NCBI RefSeq assembly: GCF_905220365.1
Contig: NC_061126.1
Coordinates: 14,818,001-14,882,000 of the forward strand
Direction: 5' to 3'
DNA: 64,000 nt
DNA from: Vanessa cardui
Lineage: Eukaryota > Arthropoda > Insecta > Lepidoptera > Nymphalidae
The notes below the pieces were generated by a model. The model saw only the letters and a program-made list of their open reading frames with translations. It made no database searches and was not told where the DNA came from. This document shows, one piece after another, positions 54,154-64,000 of this stretch (the stretch's first letter is position 1; every line of letters starts with the position of its first letter). The translations under genes and the position numbers were made by a program.

Positions 54154-55161
54154 TTATTTGGGGTCGGCGCAGCATGTCTTCTCCTTCCATACTTCTCTGT
54201 CAGACGTCATCTCACAAGTAACATTCTTTCTAACCATATCGTCTTTCACACAGTCCATCCATCGTTTTCTTGGTCGTCCTCTACCTCTATATCCATCCAC
54301 ATTCATGCTCAAGGCCTTCCTCACAATATGTCCCTCATTCCTCCGCATTACATGCCCATACCATGATAGCCGCCTTCCACATAACTTCTCGGCTATCGGT
54401 GTCACTTTCAAACTTCCTCTTATGTACTCATTCCTTACTCTATCCATTCGCGTAACACCACACATTCCTCTCAGCATTCTCATCTCCGCAACATGCAATT
54501 GTCTTTCAGTCATCCCTTTTGTAGCCCAACACTCAGATCCATATAGGACAGCAGGTCTGATCATGGTCTTATAGATCTTCCCCTTAAGTTTAAGGGGAAT
54601 ACGGGGGTCACAAATTGTTCCCGTAACCTGCCGCCATTTCATCCATCCTGTGTTAATCCTGTGTTTCACCGTTCGATCTATTTCGCCATCGCCTTGGATG
54701 AGTGAACCGAGAAACCGGAAGTCGGAGCAGACTGGAAGAGCTGCGCCATCAAGCGCTATGGCTTCAGGACTGGAGAGACCGCCGAAATCGCAAAACATGT
54801 ATTCAGTTTTCGTTCTACTGATTTTCAGGCCAACATTCTCCAGTTTCCGTTGCCAATCCTCCAATCTACTCTGGATCTCAGGTCCATCTTCACCAACCAG
54901 TACAATGTCGACGGCGAAAAGCATGCACCAGGGTGCCTCCTCCTGTATGTCCGCCGTTAGAGCGTCCATAACCAGCAGGAAGAGGTAAGGACTTAGAGCC
55001 GACCCTTGGTGCAAACCTACAGCCACATTGAACCGGTCCGTGTTACCGGCAGACGATCGGACGTAGGTACAAGATCCCTTGTACATAGCACGGACTAACT
55101 CCACATACTTCCCAGGCAAACCTTTCTCTTTCAATGCCCACCATAACGCCTCACGAGGCAC
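54154..55161 (-). pseudogene. RTE reverse transcriptase, C-terminal half (dead)
   Basis: 335 codons open from 55161. RT motif B is GLHQGSALSPYLF (about residues 49-61). Motif C reads FAVDIVL where active enzymes have FADDIVL: a single base change (codon at 54910-54912) removes the first metal-binding aspartate. After the RT come the usual RTE C-terminal blocks GRRLSWYGHVMRRN and GRGRPRKRWMDCVKDD. The ORF begins just after an in-frame TAG (55168-55170) that follows FIDLEKA, where the family has Tyr. Once part of a polyprotein that copies its own RNA at a nicked target. Non-functional here. Confidence 0.85.
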
Positions 55162-55167
55162 CCTATC

Positions 55168-55404
55168 CTACGCTTTCTCGAGATCAATGAACACCATGTG
55201 CAGATTCTTGTGAGCACGTCTGTACTTCTCGCACAATTGGCGGAGTGCAAAGATAGCGTCCATTGTCCCTCGACCTGGCATAAACCCAAACTGATTTTTG
55301 GTAATTTCACTCTCTTCTCGCAATCTTCTCTCTATTACCTTCTCTTCTTCTTCTATTATGTGATATGAGCTTAATCCCTCTATAGTTGTTACAATCCTGT
55401 ACAT
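55168..55404 (-). pseudogene. RTE reverse transcriptase, middle part
   Basis: It contains the conserved ITKNQFGFMPGRGTMDAIF block and motif A FIDLEKA with its catalytic Asp, then the TAG stop. Upstream, the KIWERIIERR-type segment of the family is altered, and a purine-rich EEEEK stretch marks an indel and frame change near 55330-55360: the other frame carries the NYRGIKLIS motif. Confidence 0.8.
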
Positions 55405-55430
55405 CCCCTTTATTTTTGAAGATGGGCACT

Positions 55431-55508
55431 AGTTCACTAGTGGTGAAGTTCACTAGTAGTAGGTGGTGTAGTTCACTAGTAGTTGGTGCAGTAGTTCACT
55501 ACTGCACC
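55431..55508. repeat. Short tandem/palindromic expansion inside the LINE
   Basis: GTTCACTAGTAGT-type units occur about four times. The last part forms a 10-bp-arm palindrome (GGTGCAGTAG / CTACTGCACC, 55485-55508). It replaces RT sequence just upstream of the PIFKNKGD motif. Confidence 0.75.
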
Positions 55509-55746
55509 ATTCTTGTGGGATGGTTTCTTCGTGCAACAACTTATTGAAGAATAAAGTCAACCACATACATCCTTCACTCTTTAATATCTTCCATACTTCA
55601 ACTGGTATATCATCTGGACCCAAAGCCTTTCCATTTTTCATGCTTTTGACTGCTGTCATTACCTCATCCATGCTTATTTCTCTTACTAATCCCTTATTTA
55701 CTCGCTCTTCTCGAAGAACACCATTCCAGTCGTTTTCTTCATTCAT
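55453..55746 (-). pseudogene. RTE reverse transcriptase, N-terminal part
   Basis: 97 codons with MTAVKSMKNGKALGPDDIPV and EVWKILKSEG, the typical start of the RTE RT domain, then NKLLHEETIPQEW. It runs into the short-repeat expansion, after which the frame is lost. Reading upstream, the frame continues back to about 55775 (YFEKLMNEEND) before homology ends. Confidence 0.82.
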
Positions 55747-55799
55747 AAGCTTTTCAAAATAGACCTTTTTAGCTTTTCAAAATTGATTTTATACTATAG

Positions 55800-56026
55800 A
55801 ATATAATATTATAATATATACTACGAAATTTGTTTATTTCCGACATCACATTACAACCTTCTAAAATTTTTATCCATGTATTGTATACAAAAACCTTCCT
55901 CTCGAATGAATATTTATTAAAAAAAAAAACGCATCAAAATCCGTTGCGTTGTTTAAAAGACTTAAGCATATATAGGGATATAGGGGCAAAGAAAGCGACT
56001 TTGTGTTATACTATGTAGTGAAGACA
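55800..56026 (+). repeat. Family C repeat, head missing
   Basis: ATACAAAAACCTTCCTCTCG, CATCAAAATCCGTTGCG, ATATAGGGATATAGGGGCAA and TTATACTATGTAGTGA. Confidence 0.7.
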
Positions 56027-57579
56027 TCAGCGCCACAACAATACTGGAAGCAGTTGAAGTGCGAAGTAAATGACCTAAAATGTAAGACGTTTAAAATAGG
56101 TCGTAGTGCTAATTCATAACTTTACCGTAATAACGGAATTACAAAAGCTAATAAGGAATTTTGTAGGCTTATTCAAGTTAATAGGCGGACTCAAATTTCT
56201 TTCGATATTTAAGAAATATACGTGAATTATGAGAACATTTCCGAAGTTTCACTTCTCACAAACCTTACCTGCTTCTCATTCTTAGTATTAATATTTTTCA
56301 TTTGCATTCGACGCTGACTTCGCTGCGATTTGAACCCATTAACATTAATCTTTCAAACGTACTGAGATAATATTCTCAAGACTCGTTGGGAAAACACTAT
56401 CAAACTTAATACAAGGATTCCTTGAAATAAAGCTGGTAGTAATTGTCTTCTTTCGTTCCTTTTTATTTCTATAGAGATCTTGTTTTCGCAAAGATGCTAT
56501 TAACATTTTTTTTGGGTTTATAAGGTGATATTATTTCTGTAAGCCGCAGAGGTATAATGGAACCGTTAGCGAGAATTACATTTCAAATTAAAGTTTTCTT
56601 AAAAAAATAAGATGGTTGAAAAATTAAATAATATTCTGTGCTTCATATTATTGTTTAAAATAACAAAGGTGACAGGATTATAATTAAATTGGATTAAAAC
56701 GAGAATATTTCATCATTTTTAGGGTTCCGTATCTTTTAAAGGAAAATTGAACGTTTCTAAGATCAGTTCGGAGTTTATCTGTGTCTGTATCAAGAACCTT
56801 TTTCTCAGAAGCGCGTAGAGGCATAAAATTGAAATTAATTCTAAATACTATGGCATACTTTCCCTTAAAGGTGTGAAAAATCTGCGCAACCAAAATATAT
56901 GGCCGTATATGTCGCTTATGCTATACATTTTCAAAGACAATGACATTTTTTGCAAGAAGCAATATTTTGTAGCACATAGGAAAAAATACTGAAAAGCGTT
57001 ATTTGTTATCGCATTTGTATTTTTGTTCGTCTATCATCCTAGTGGCATAGAACCTTCAGTACACGTCCTGTCCAACACGTACTTGCCCATTTCAGGAAAT
57101 CTTGCATAAGTGGGTAGATGACCTTTCCCTATTGCCAAACATGTGCCATTTTTTACATTACCATACATTATGGGATCTAAATGGTTATTTCGAAATATTT
57201 TCTTGTTTGTCATTCAAATTATTCCTAATACTAACACAGACGAATAGACAAAGCCTAATAAAGTCCCATCTTCATACCAATGAATATGACTATGTACAAT
57301 ATATAATAAATATGCTATACAAGCGTTAAATTAATTCATAAAATTTATATGTAAAATTATTGTCTTTAGAAACGGTGAAATTCTCAATAAATACCTATTA
57401 TACATAACGCAAACGCGAACTATCGCCAATTTAAAGTTTTAATAGTGGCGTACGGTTACCGCGTGGTGCGGACGCTTATGCGCCCCGAGCGGATAATCCA
57501 CGACCTTAGAACACCGGTACTAATTAAGAAATGCTATCACGGGTCTCATACTATCGTAACAACACCATATAATGGCAAA
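56027..57579. other. Single-copy DNA, GC-richer at its end
   Basis: No gene recognised. The stretch at 57405-57560 (GTTACCGCGTGGTGCGGACG; TATGCGCCCCGAGCGG) is clearly less AT-rich and is a candidate conserved non-coding element. Confidence 0.4.
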
Positions 57580-57790
57580 ATCCTGTAAATTTCCCATTGC
57601 TGAGCTAAAGCCTTCCCGTTAAGGAGAAGGTTAACACGCTGTTCCAATGTGGGTTGGTGAATTCACATGTGGTCGTCGAAATTAGACACATGAAGGTTTC
57701 CTCACGATGTTTTCCTTCACTGACGAACTCGAGAATTCAGTGGTCTGCCTGGGTTTGAACTCGCAATCATCGGTTAAGATGTATGCATTC
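57580..57790 (-). repeat. SINE-A, near complete, minus strand
   Basis: CCTGTAAATTTCCCATTGCTG, GGTTTCCTCACGATGTTTTC, GGTTTGAACTCGCAATCATC and GTTAAGATGTATGCATTC. The A-box side is lost. Confidence 0.75.
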
Positions 57791-57841
57791 TTCATCTTAT
57801 TATTTTTTTTTATCTTGTCTTGTACTATATAGCTAAAATTG

Positions 57842-58070
57842 GTATTTCTTGCGGACAAATGTGTCACCTAATGTTTCACCCCCGTCCATAGGTACTACAT
57901 CACCAATTACATCACTTATGCACCAACCCTGGAAGGATATTTTGCGACTACTAGCTAGCTACAGGTACAAGGGACACAAAATCTCAGCCTTGTTACCTCT
58001 CAACATATACCCAACATTAACAAAAGAATATCAAGTATTAATGTTGTATCTACCCAGATGGGTATGTACA
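57842..58070 (+). repeat. Family B, old copy
   Basis: ACCAACCCTGGAAGG, CTACAGGTACAAGGGACAC and CTACCCAGATGGGTATGTAC in family order, heavily changed. Confidence 0.5.
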
Positions 58071-58498
58071 GAACCCAAGTCAATGTATGTAAATTCTATG
58101 ATAATGTTATTTAGGCTAACAGCCCAAACATATCACAAGGATAAACATAGGGTTTCCCTCTGTCTTATATAAAACTATATAACAACTACCAAATCAGAGC
58201 TTATTTAATATAGATAAAAACGTAAGTTTTATATGAAGTATTATAGTTTTTAGTCTAACTAAATATTCACAAGACTCATACTAATAGCCTTGTTACGTTG
58301 TATGCAATACCAATAAACACATTAGTACAGTAAACTGTCTCTAACTCAAAGTTTTAATAGCCGAGCATCATTACAACTTGTTGCGACTTGTCTGTTTCGG
58401 TTAATAGACGCTCATACACTTAAAACAAGTATAGATTCTGTATGGTTTTTATTCCATATCATGTTTATTAGAATGGAAAAACATTTAAAAAAAATTGG
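58071..58498. other. AT-rich DNA, no gene seen
   Basis: Nothing recognised. Confidence 0.5.
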
Positions 58499-58857
58499 GT
58501 ACTCTGATTCCAATGTAAGTAGCTAAAGCACATGTGCTATGGAAAATCAGAAGTAGCGACGGTATCACAAACGCCCAGACCCAAAACAATAGAAAACTAA
58601 TTTATTTATTTATTTGAAACACCATCGGCATATTCACAACAACACTTATGTAATAAAAGTACACGGAGCAGTGCAGTCTGATACACCACTACAGGCATTC
58701 AACCACAACAGGCGTGACAGTACTGTTGAATTAAGTACAAAGTAATACACTCTTAAATAATAGTAATAACTAATAAAGTTTTTCTACATCGACTTGGCCG
58801 GGAATTGAACCCGAAGTGGCGTGCCCATTGGACTACTAGATCATGGAGGTCATCAAA
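58499..58857 (-). repeat. SINE-D, minus strand, split by a LINE tail
   Basis: ACTCTGATTCCAATGTAAGT, ATGGAAAATCAGAAG and CGCCCAGACCCAAAACAA precede the insertion. TTTTTCTACATCGACTTGGC, GGGAATTGAACCC and CATGGAGGTCATCA follow it. Confidence 0.75.
58600..58772 (-). repeat. LINE 3' fragment nested in SINE-D
   Basis: It begins TTTATTTATTTATTTG on the plus strand, the reverse complement of an AAAT-repeat tail, and carries AACACCATCGGC and ACTACAGGCATTC. An AACTAA-type duplication may border it. Short 3'-only LINE copies are normal products of incomplete reverse transcription. Confidence 0.6.
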
Positions 58858-59331
58858 GTTTATGTACACACGGTGTTAATCGTATCATTTTTAATCTATA
58901 TTTTAATATGTAATTTGTTGTTATGACGACTTCCTAGTGAAATAAATGAATAGTCCTCGTTATCACTTCTAATACAGTTTGTTCTTAGATTTTGGGGCTA
59001 TATTCATACAAGCTCGTACTTAACGCCAACCTAACTCCATTTTCATATTATTGTGATGTTATTAAAGTTTGTATTAAGCGATTCAGGAAATCGCTGCAAA
59101 CTAAGAAATTAGCTCGATCAGGAAACGCTGTTTTGTCAATAATTTGTCCAATTGTAACGGCCGGTTATTATTTGTTGTTGGATTAAAAGCTGCTGTAACG
59201 TTGACTTAGACAAAATTGTTAATTTTTTTTGTTCTTAAAAATAAAATGGATTAGTTGGTCATAATAAGACAAAATTGGTATCAAAATGATTTTATTTAAA
59301 TGGACTCAAAGCTCATAACTTGTCTTTCAGT
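58858..59331. other. AT-rich DNA, no gene seen
   Basis: Nothing recognised. Confidence 0.5.
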
Positions 59332-59765
59332 CTATACTAATATTATAAATGCGAAAACAAATGTAAAAAGAAAAGGAACTAAATGAACTCTAAATGAAGA
59401 GCAACAGACAGCTATTGTTCATTCCTCACAACACAGAAAAAAGACACTGATGAAGTATGGTATGAAGGAAGAAGATGAACATTGGACTTATCATAGGGGG
59501 GAGAGGTCTTAATGCCCATGGTCGCCATACTAGGCATGCGGGTTGGCAACTGCAGGGCACAACTACTCGCACCAGTGACGCCGCTGCCGGTTTTACTAAG
59601 ATGCACCGTTTTGGATGGTTATACGGTATTCCGCGATTAATAGACATATGAGAAGGGAGGGAGGCCTACGTCTGAATGATGAAAATTGAACTCCAAGATA
59701 AGACATAAGCTAGTCCAATATCTTTAAACCCCTAAAACGTAAGCGAAGCCGCGTGCGATACCAAG
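59332..59765 (+). repeat. Dispersed non-autonomous element, Helitron-like ends
   Basis: It starts TCTATACTAATATTATAAAT followed by GCGAAA and ends AAGCGAAGCCGCGTGCGATA, a start and end pair typical of lepidopteran Helitron-like repeats. The interior 59400-59690 is GC-richer (CATGCGGGTTGGCAACTGCA; CCAGTGACGCCGCTGCCG) and may be a separate insertion. No ORF recognised. Confidence 0.45.
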
Positions 59766-60290
59766 TGGAATGTTTTCCAGTCCAGATAGGATGTTCCTGT
59801 CTGAACAACATCATAATAACTCTTCATTTCTCAAATGAAAAATCTAGCCAAATATATACATATATTATACAAAGTAAATAACTGAAACGAAACGGTTTAA
59901 GCGTTGAAAATAATAAACGTATAAACAAGTACATACTTTTTTTATTTAGAAAGAGTCATCGTTTCAACTCGTTATAAAGTTTTTGAGCGAAATTTTTATT
60001 TGAACATTTTTTTTTTATTTCCCTTTTCACAAATATAAATTTCTAACAGATGTCACACTCAGTGGTCAGCGTAACGATATTGTGCACGAAACCGTGGATT
60101 TCATCAGTGTTTCGATTTCTGCTAATTTGCAAAAAAATATAACGCAGCGTCGGCTTTTTTTTTGTCAATACTTTTATCGAGATTTTTGAACAACGCATTC
60201 GTTCACATGATACATATGCTATTTATATTATTGCATGCACAGCCAGAGTAAGAAAACCTTCGTCAGTTTTCAAATTTATTCCTTTACAAC
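59766..60290. other. AT-rich DNA, no gene seen
   Basis: Nothing recognised. Confidence 0.5.
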
Positions 60291-60560
60291 ATCAACAACA
60301 GCCCGTAAATTCCCACTGCTGGGCTAAAGACCTCCTCTCCCTTTAAGGAGAAGGTTTGGAACATATTCCACCACTGGAATATACATGTGGCAGAATTCCT
60401 TTGAAATTTGTCACATGCAGGTTACCTCACGATGTTTTCCTTCACCGCTGAGCATGAGATGAATTATAAAGTCAAATTAAGCACATGAATCAGCGGTGCT
60501 TTGAACCTGCAATCATCGGTTAAGATGCACGCGTCCTAACCACTGGGCCATCTCGACTCA
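60291..60560 (-). mobile_element. SINE-A, complete, minus strand, GTT-type tail
   Basis: ATCAACAACAGCCCGTAAAT, TGCTGGGCTAAAGACCTCC, CCTCACGATGTTTTCCTTCA and the head complement CTAACCACTGGGCCATCTCG. The body near the B box is shortened. Confidence 0.88.
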
Positions 60561-60825
60561 CTTCCTACTGATATTTATTCCATCATCATATTATTTATCA
60601 AGACTTAAACTCTTAGTACCTTTTCAATCTAAATATCAAATCATTACGTCGCAATATGTCATTTTCGATGGGTAGAGCAGATTATCGCACATACCGAGCA
60701 AACGATAATAGGTCTTAAGGTGACGAACCTTTTTTTACCCTGACTGTGTATATATAAAATCTTTATTATAATAAGCAATTGTCTGTCTGACTACAAACAC
60801 ATTACGCAAGAAATTTGAACGCCGA
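60561..60825. other. AT-rich DNA, no gene seen
   Basis: Nothing recognised. Confidence 0.45.
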
Positions 60826-61000
60826 CTTGATGATTGACGATTGAATGCCGAGTTGATGTAGAATAAGTTCATTACTTTTCTATGTTATCTTGAGTCTGGA
60901 TGTTGGCGGTACCGACATTAATTCTAATTTTCCATAACACAAGTGCTTTAGCGACTTACATTGGGGTCAAAGAAATGTATATGATGTTGCCCTATATTTA
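60826..61000 (+). repeat. SINE-D, headless copy
   Basis: GCCGAGTTGATGTAGAATAAG, TTGAGTCTGGATG, TTTTCCATAACACAAGTGC and ACATTGGGGTCAAAGAAATG. Confidence 0.65.
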
Positions 61001-62298
61001 AAAAAAACTGTAATAGGCTTTTTTAACACGTGGAACTTCAAAGATAACTTTCAACTATTTCCTCACAATAAAGAAATAGTATTATGAAATGAATGAATGA
61101 AGGAAACGACTGAATGAATGACTGAATCCTTGAAGCCAAGTATACATTTTTTAATTATCGTTCCTAATAAGAACTTCTATATTCAGTCACTTTCAAACAA
61201 ACAAAATTTCATTTAGTTTCGTGAGGTATTCATATATTTTAAGAAATGCAATACCGTATCGTTAACGACAATAATTTCGAACATGACACCTCATTAAAAT
61301 ATAAAAAAACACCGAAAATGTTGTACCTAATAAAGTGAAGTGAGCAAATAAAAAATTCACAATCAACAAAGAAACAATTCCGGACCACAAACTTCTCCCT
61401 GAATACGATGTGATTAGAGCAACGGAGAGCCCGCACAATAGAAAATTTCCATATCCAATTGCGAATTCTCTTTTTCTATTCTCCTATTCCATTTGGATAC
61501 GACCACTATTTTTATCCAGAGCAATAAATGACTGATCCATGCATAGGGTATGTCGGGCCTCCAATTTATCTCGTCAGGAACAATCCAATTATATTTTTTT
61601 CCGCCAAATAGACAGTCGGACACGGTATGGAACACATACGTTTTGAGCGCGTGCCGCCTCGGTGATTTCACCCGCCGATTCGCTGTACAATAACAAGCCT
61701 CGCTTACTAGCCAGATTATTGACTTTTTTTTGTTTTAATTGTAACAGATGCAACGATGCATATTATGACGATATGGATACGGTATTTTTATAGTTTGAAA
61801 ATAAGTTGCTATTTAAATATTATAACATTAAAATAGCTTCAAAAAGAATAAGTTAAACCAACAACAGATTGAGAATTTAATAAAAACGAAATAAATTTTT
61901 GAATAAATTTTGTAATAGTATCTTTGTAAAATACATATTTCACACATAAAACTATATAAGACGCACAATTCGATGCTTTGTTGCCGTTTTTGTCCAATAA
62001 TAACTTTTGGACTAAAACAAATATTTTAATTACAATTTATTATTCAGTACGTGTCAGATGAAACTGCTTTATAATAATTATTACAGTTTAAATAGTTATA
62101 TCGAGATTGTAATCGATTAATATACAAACATTCACAATATATTTTAAAAAGCTTGCTTTGGTTTCCATAAATTAAAAACGTTAATTATTTATTTGGATAT
62201 CTAAAAGTAATATACATTATTTATTAAAAAAAATGTTTTAAACTATACTATATGTAGTATAAGGGATAGATTTTTGGTCAATTAGGCATTTCAATTAT
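61001..62298. other. Single-copy DNA with a GC-richer island
   Basis: 61380-61700 (GAGCCCGCACAATAG; GCGTGCCGCCTCGGTGATTT) stands out and carries 65- and 85-codon minus ORFs with no recognisable protein. Candidate conserved non-coding element. A few GAATGAATGAATG units lie near 61089. Confidence 0.35.
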
Positions 62299-62360
62299 GA
62301 GAGGCCTATGTCTAGCATTGGATAAAGTGGTACAGCCTGATGATGATTATGATGATGATA
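62299..62360 (+). repeat. Tiny non-LTR 3' end
   Basis: GAGAGGCCTATGTCTAGCA, ending in GATGATGATTATGATGATGA, matches the last ~25 codons and tail of the element at 34083. Confidence 0.55.
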
Positions 62361-62406
62361 TACATATGTATGTTTATACATACATCCATAAAAGTATGTC
62401 AAATAC

Positions 62407-62668
62407 TTGGTGGTAGGGCTTTGTGCAAGCCCACCCACTCATCAGATATTCTACCGCTAAACAGTACGCAGTATTGTTGCGTTCCGGTTTGAAGGGTGAG
62501 TGAGCCAGTGTAACTACAGGCACAAGTGACAAAACATCTTTGTTCCCAAGGTTGGTGGCGCATTGACTATGTAAGGAATAGTTAATATTTCTTAATGGTC
62601 TATGGGTGATGGTGACCACTAACTATCAGGTGGCCCATATGCTCGCCAGCCAAACTAATCCATAAATA
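62407..62668 (-). repeat. Family B, near full-length, minus strand
   Basis: TTGGTGGTAGGGCTTTGTGC to CCCATATGCTCGCCAGCC, with a small deletion in the GTGGGTGGTACCTACCCAGAC region. Confidence 0.85.
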
Positions 62669-63066
62669 AAAATTAACTATTACTATTTATTATCTATATA
62701 TTTATTTTACAGTTACATTCTCAATACCCACATACATATACAAACGTATGTATATATAAACTCTGCCGAGTTTATACGTAACAGCGAAAATTTCATCAAC
62801 ATAGAATTGTTGCAAATAAAAATACAAATTTCCGGAAATAAAAAACCTAAAGGATAGTTTACAAATCGTAACAATTTAGTCAGAAACGAAATACTATTTT
62901 TTTATATTGTGATATCAAATTGTAAATTTAGTTTGACCTTCACCCATAATCACTAACAATTAAAAACAAATGTTATACTGTCAGTTCACCAGAAATTGCA
63001 CTGCATACTTTGTTAAGTGTAAATGTAATACAGATTTCGAAGTCTTGCGTTCAAACCTTGGATCGT
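62669..63066. other. AT-rich DNA, no gene seen
   Basis: Nothing recognised. Confidence 0.5.
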
Positions 63067-63320
63067 CTCAACAACAACAACAGCCTGTAAGTTTCCCACT
63101 GCTGGGCTAAGGACTCTCTCTTTGACGAGAAGATTTGGAACAAATTTCACCAAGCTGTTTCAATGCTGGTTGGTGGATTATACACGTGGAAGAATTAAGT
63201 CATGTGCATGCTTTCTCACGATGTTTTCCTTGACCAAGCACGAGTTGAATTATAAACACAAAGTTTGTCACAATCATCGGTTAAGATGCACGCGTGTTCA
63301 CTAGGTCATCTTGGCTCAGT
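63067..63320 (-). repeat. SINE-A, minus strand, worn head
   Basis: CTCAACAACAACAGCCTGTA, CTGCTGGGCTAAGGACTC, TCTCACGATGTTTTCC and CACAATCATCGGTTAAGATG. The B-box region is deleted. Confidence 0.78.
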
Positions 63321-63590
63321 CAGCTCAGTGGATCGTTTCAATAAAAAGATTTTCCATCGAAAAATGTTCACAGGCAGTCCGAAGTTTGAAAGTTAACAGT
63401 GTTAAAACTCATGTACTTGGGAAAGCAAATGGAGCAATCGGTCCTGCGCCTGTACTTGGTCCAGTCGTGTTCAAAATCTGTTACATCAGTTTATGACAGT
63501 TAGGAATTAAAGATATGTTTGTCTAGATCTGAGCAAAAATAAAAACCAAAACCTTATTTAACGTAAAGTTACCAATTGTAGAGATTTGAG
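63321..63590. other. Single-copy DNA between two inverted SINEs
   Basis: A 61-codon ORF runs from SINE sequence into here. It is not recognisable. Confidence 0.4.
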
Positions 63591-63878
63591 ATGGCCCAGT
63601 GGTTATAACGCGTGCATCTTAACCGATGATTGCGGGTTCAAACCCAGGCAAGCACCGCTGATTCATGTGCTTAATTTGTCTTTATAATTCATTTCATGCT
63701 CAGCGGTGAAGTAAAACATCGTGAGGAAACCTGCATGTGACAAATTTCATAGAATACATGTGTATTTCACCAACCCGCATTGGAACAGCGTGGTAGAATA
63801 TGTTCCAAACCTTCTCCTCTAAGGGAGAGAAGGCCTTTAGCCCAGCAGTGGGAATTTGCAGGCTGTAGTTGTTTGTTG
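63591..63878 (+). mobile_element. SINE-A, complete, plus strand
   Basis: AGATGGCCCAGTGGTTATAA head, the GGTTCAAACCCAGGCAAGC B box, AACATCGTGAGGAAACCTGC, TTAGCCCAGCAGTGGGAATT and a GTAGTTGTTTGTTGTG tail. GATTTGAG at 63583-63590 recurs at 63894-63901 and could be its target duplication. Confidence 0.9.
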
Positions 63879-64000
63879 TGTTATCAATGGTTTGATTTGA
63901 GGTTCCACCAAGAATTTAATAAAATAATACTGAAAATAGTTATTACACGAATGAAAGTGTCATTAATTCCAATGTTATTAAATATTAAACCTTTAAAAAA
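63879..64000. other. Window end, AT-rich, no feature seen
   Basis: Nothing recognised. Confidence 0.5.

Larger units (their letters stand above)
54127..55777 (-). mobile_element. 5'-truncated, inactive RTE-clade LINE
   Basis: Minus strand; the 3' end is at 54127 with a GGATGATGAG end after GCCGACCCCAAATAAAATTG, as in RTE-type elements. It covers the reverse transcriptase and C-terminal region only. The endonuclease and 5' half are missing. Damage includes a frameshift and expansion near 55390-55510, a stop at 55168-55170, and loss of a catalytic Asp at 54910-54912. Confidence 0.85.

Noticed and set aside
54158..54574. 138-codon plus ORF rich in S/L/F
   Set aside because: It is the antisense shadow of the RTE reverse transcriptase frame.
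59412..59647. Overlapping 64- and 73-codon minus ORFs in a GC-rich block
   Set aside because: They lie inside a dispersed Helitron-like repeat. No domain recognised.

Overview
The window looks like repeat-rich, AT-rich nuclear DNA from a lepidopteran insect, most likely a butterfly. The case rests on the repeats. A tRNA-headed SINE of the Metulj type (A box TGGCCCAGTGG, B box GGTTCAAACCC) is present in many copies. So are a second tRNA-like SINE, LINE 3' tails ending in ATTTTGATT or GATGAT runs, Helitron-like fragments and an RTE-clade LINE, a mix typical of butterfly and moth genomes. I see no complete host protein-coding gene, rRNA, true tRNA, CRISPR array or prokaryotic feature. The DNA is probably intergenic or intronic. 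Repeat families are given local labels (SINE-A, family B, family C, SINE-D, tail E, Helitron-like H, family J); the assignments come from reading the sequence, not from a database search.

Layout. 0-10 kb: several ~290-bp family B copies, Helitron-like and family C fragments, a ~440-bp MITE with 37-bp inverted ends (4334-4772), and a SINE-A copy at 8253-8540 flanked by a 49-bp direct repeat next to a weakly supported 132-bp candidate exon (8573-8704). 10-34 kb: scattered SINE-A, SINE-D, family B, family C and LINE tails in AT-rich single-copy DNA, including two fragments of a non-LTR element C-terminus (30660-30950 minus, 34083-34302 plus). 35.9-42.3 kb: one young LTR retrotransposon, the best-defined object here. 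42.4-54 kb: single-copy DNA with two long (AT)n microsatellites, several GC-richer islands that could be regulatory, and perfect palindromes. 54.1-55.8 kb: a dead, 5'-truncated RTE-type LINE on the minus strand. 56-64 kb: more SINEs, including a LINE tail nested in a SINE.

The LTR element (35876-42346) has 1.5-kb LTRs that differ, as far as I can read, by one T in a homopolymer. It has a 4-bp target duplication (CCAT), a primer site matching the 3' end of tRNA-Lys(CUU) and a purine tract. Inside are a short gag-like ORF with one good and one damaged zinc knuckle, a protease-like domain in the -1 frame, and only the first residues of reverse transcriptase, which a 10-bp duplication has pushed out of frame. 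The rest of pol (RT, RNase H, integrase) is missing. About 0.9 kb of nested tandem repeats (94-96 bp, 40 bp and a ~256/217-bp higher-order unit) follow the RT stub. With near-identical LTRs and no pol, it was probably mobilised in trans by an autonomous relative. This is the closest thing in the window to an undescribed system: a non-autonomous LTR family with an organised repeat array instead of pol.

Main limits: no searches were run. Copy boundaries of old repeats are good to about 10-30 bp. Statements that a stretch is single-copy mean only that I saw no second copy within this window.
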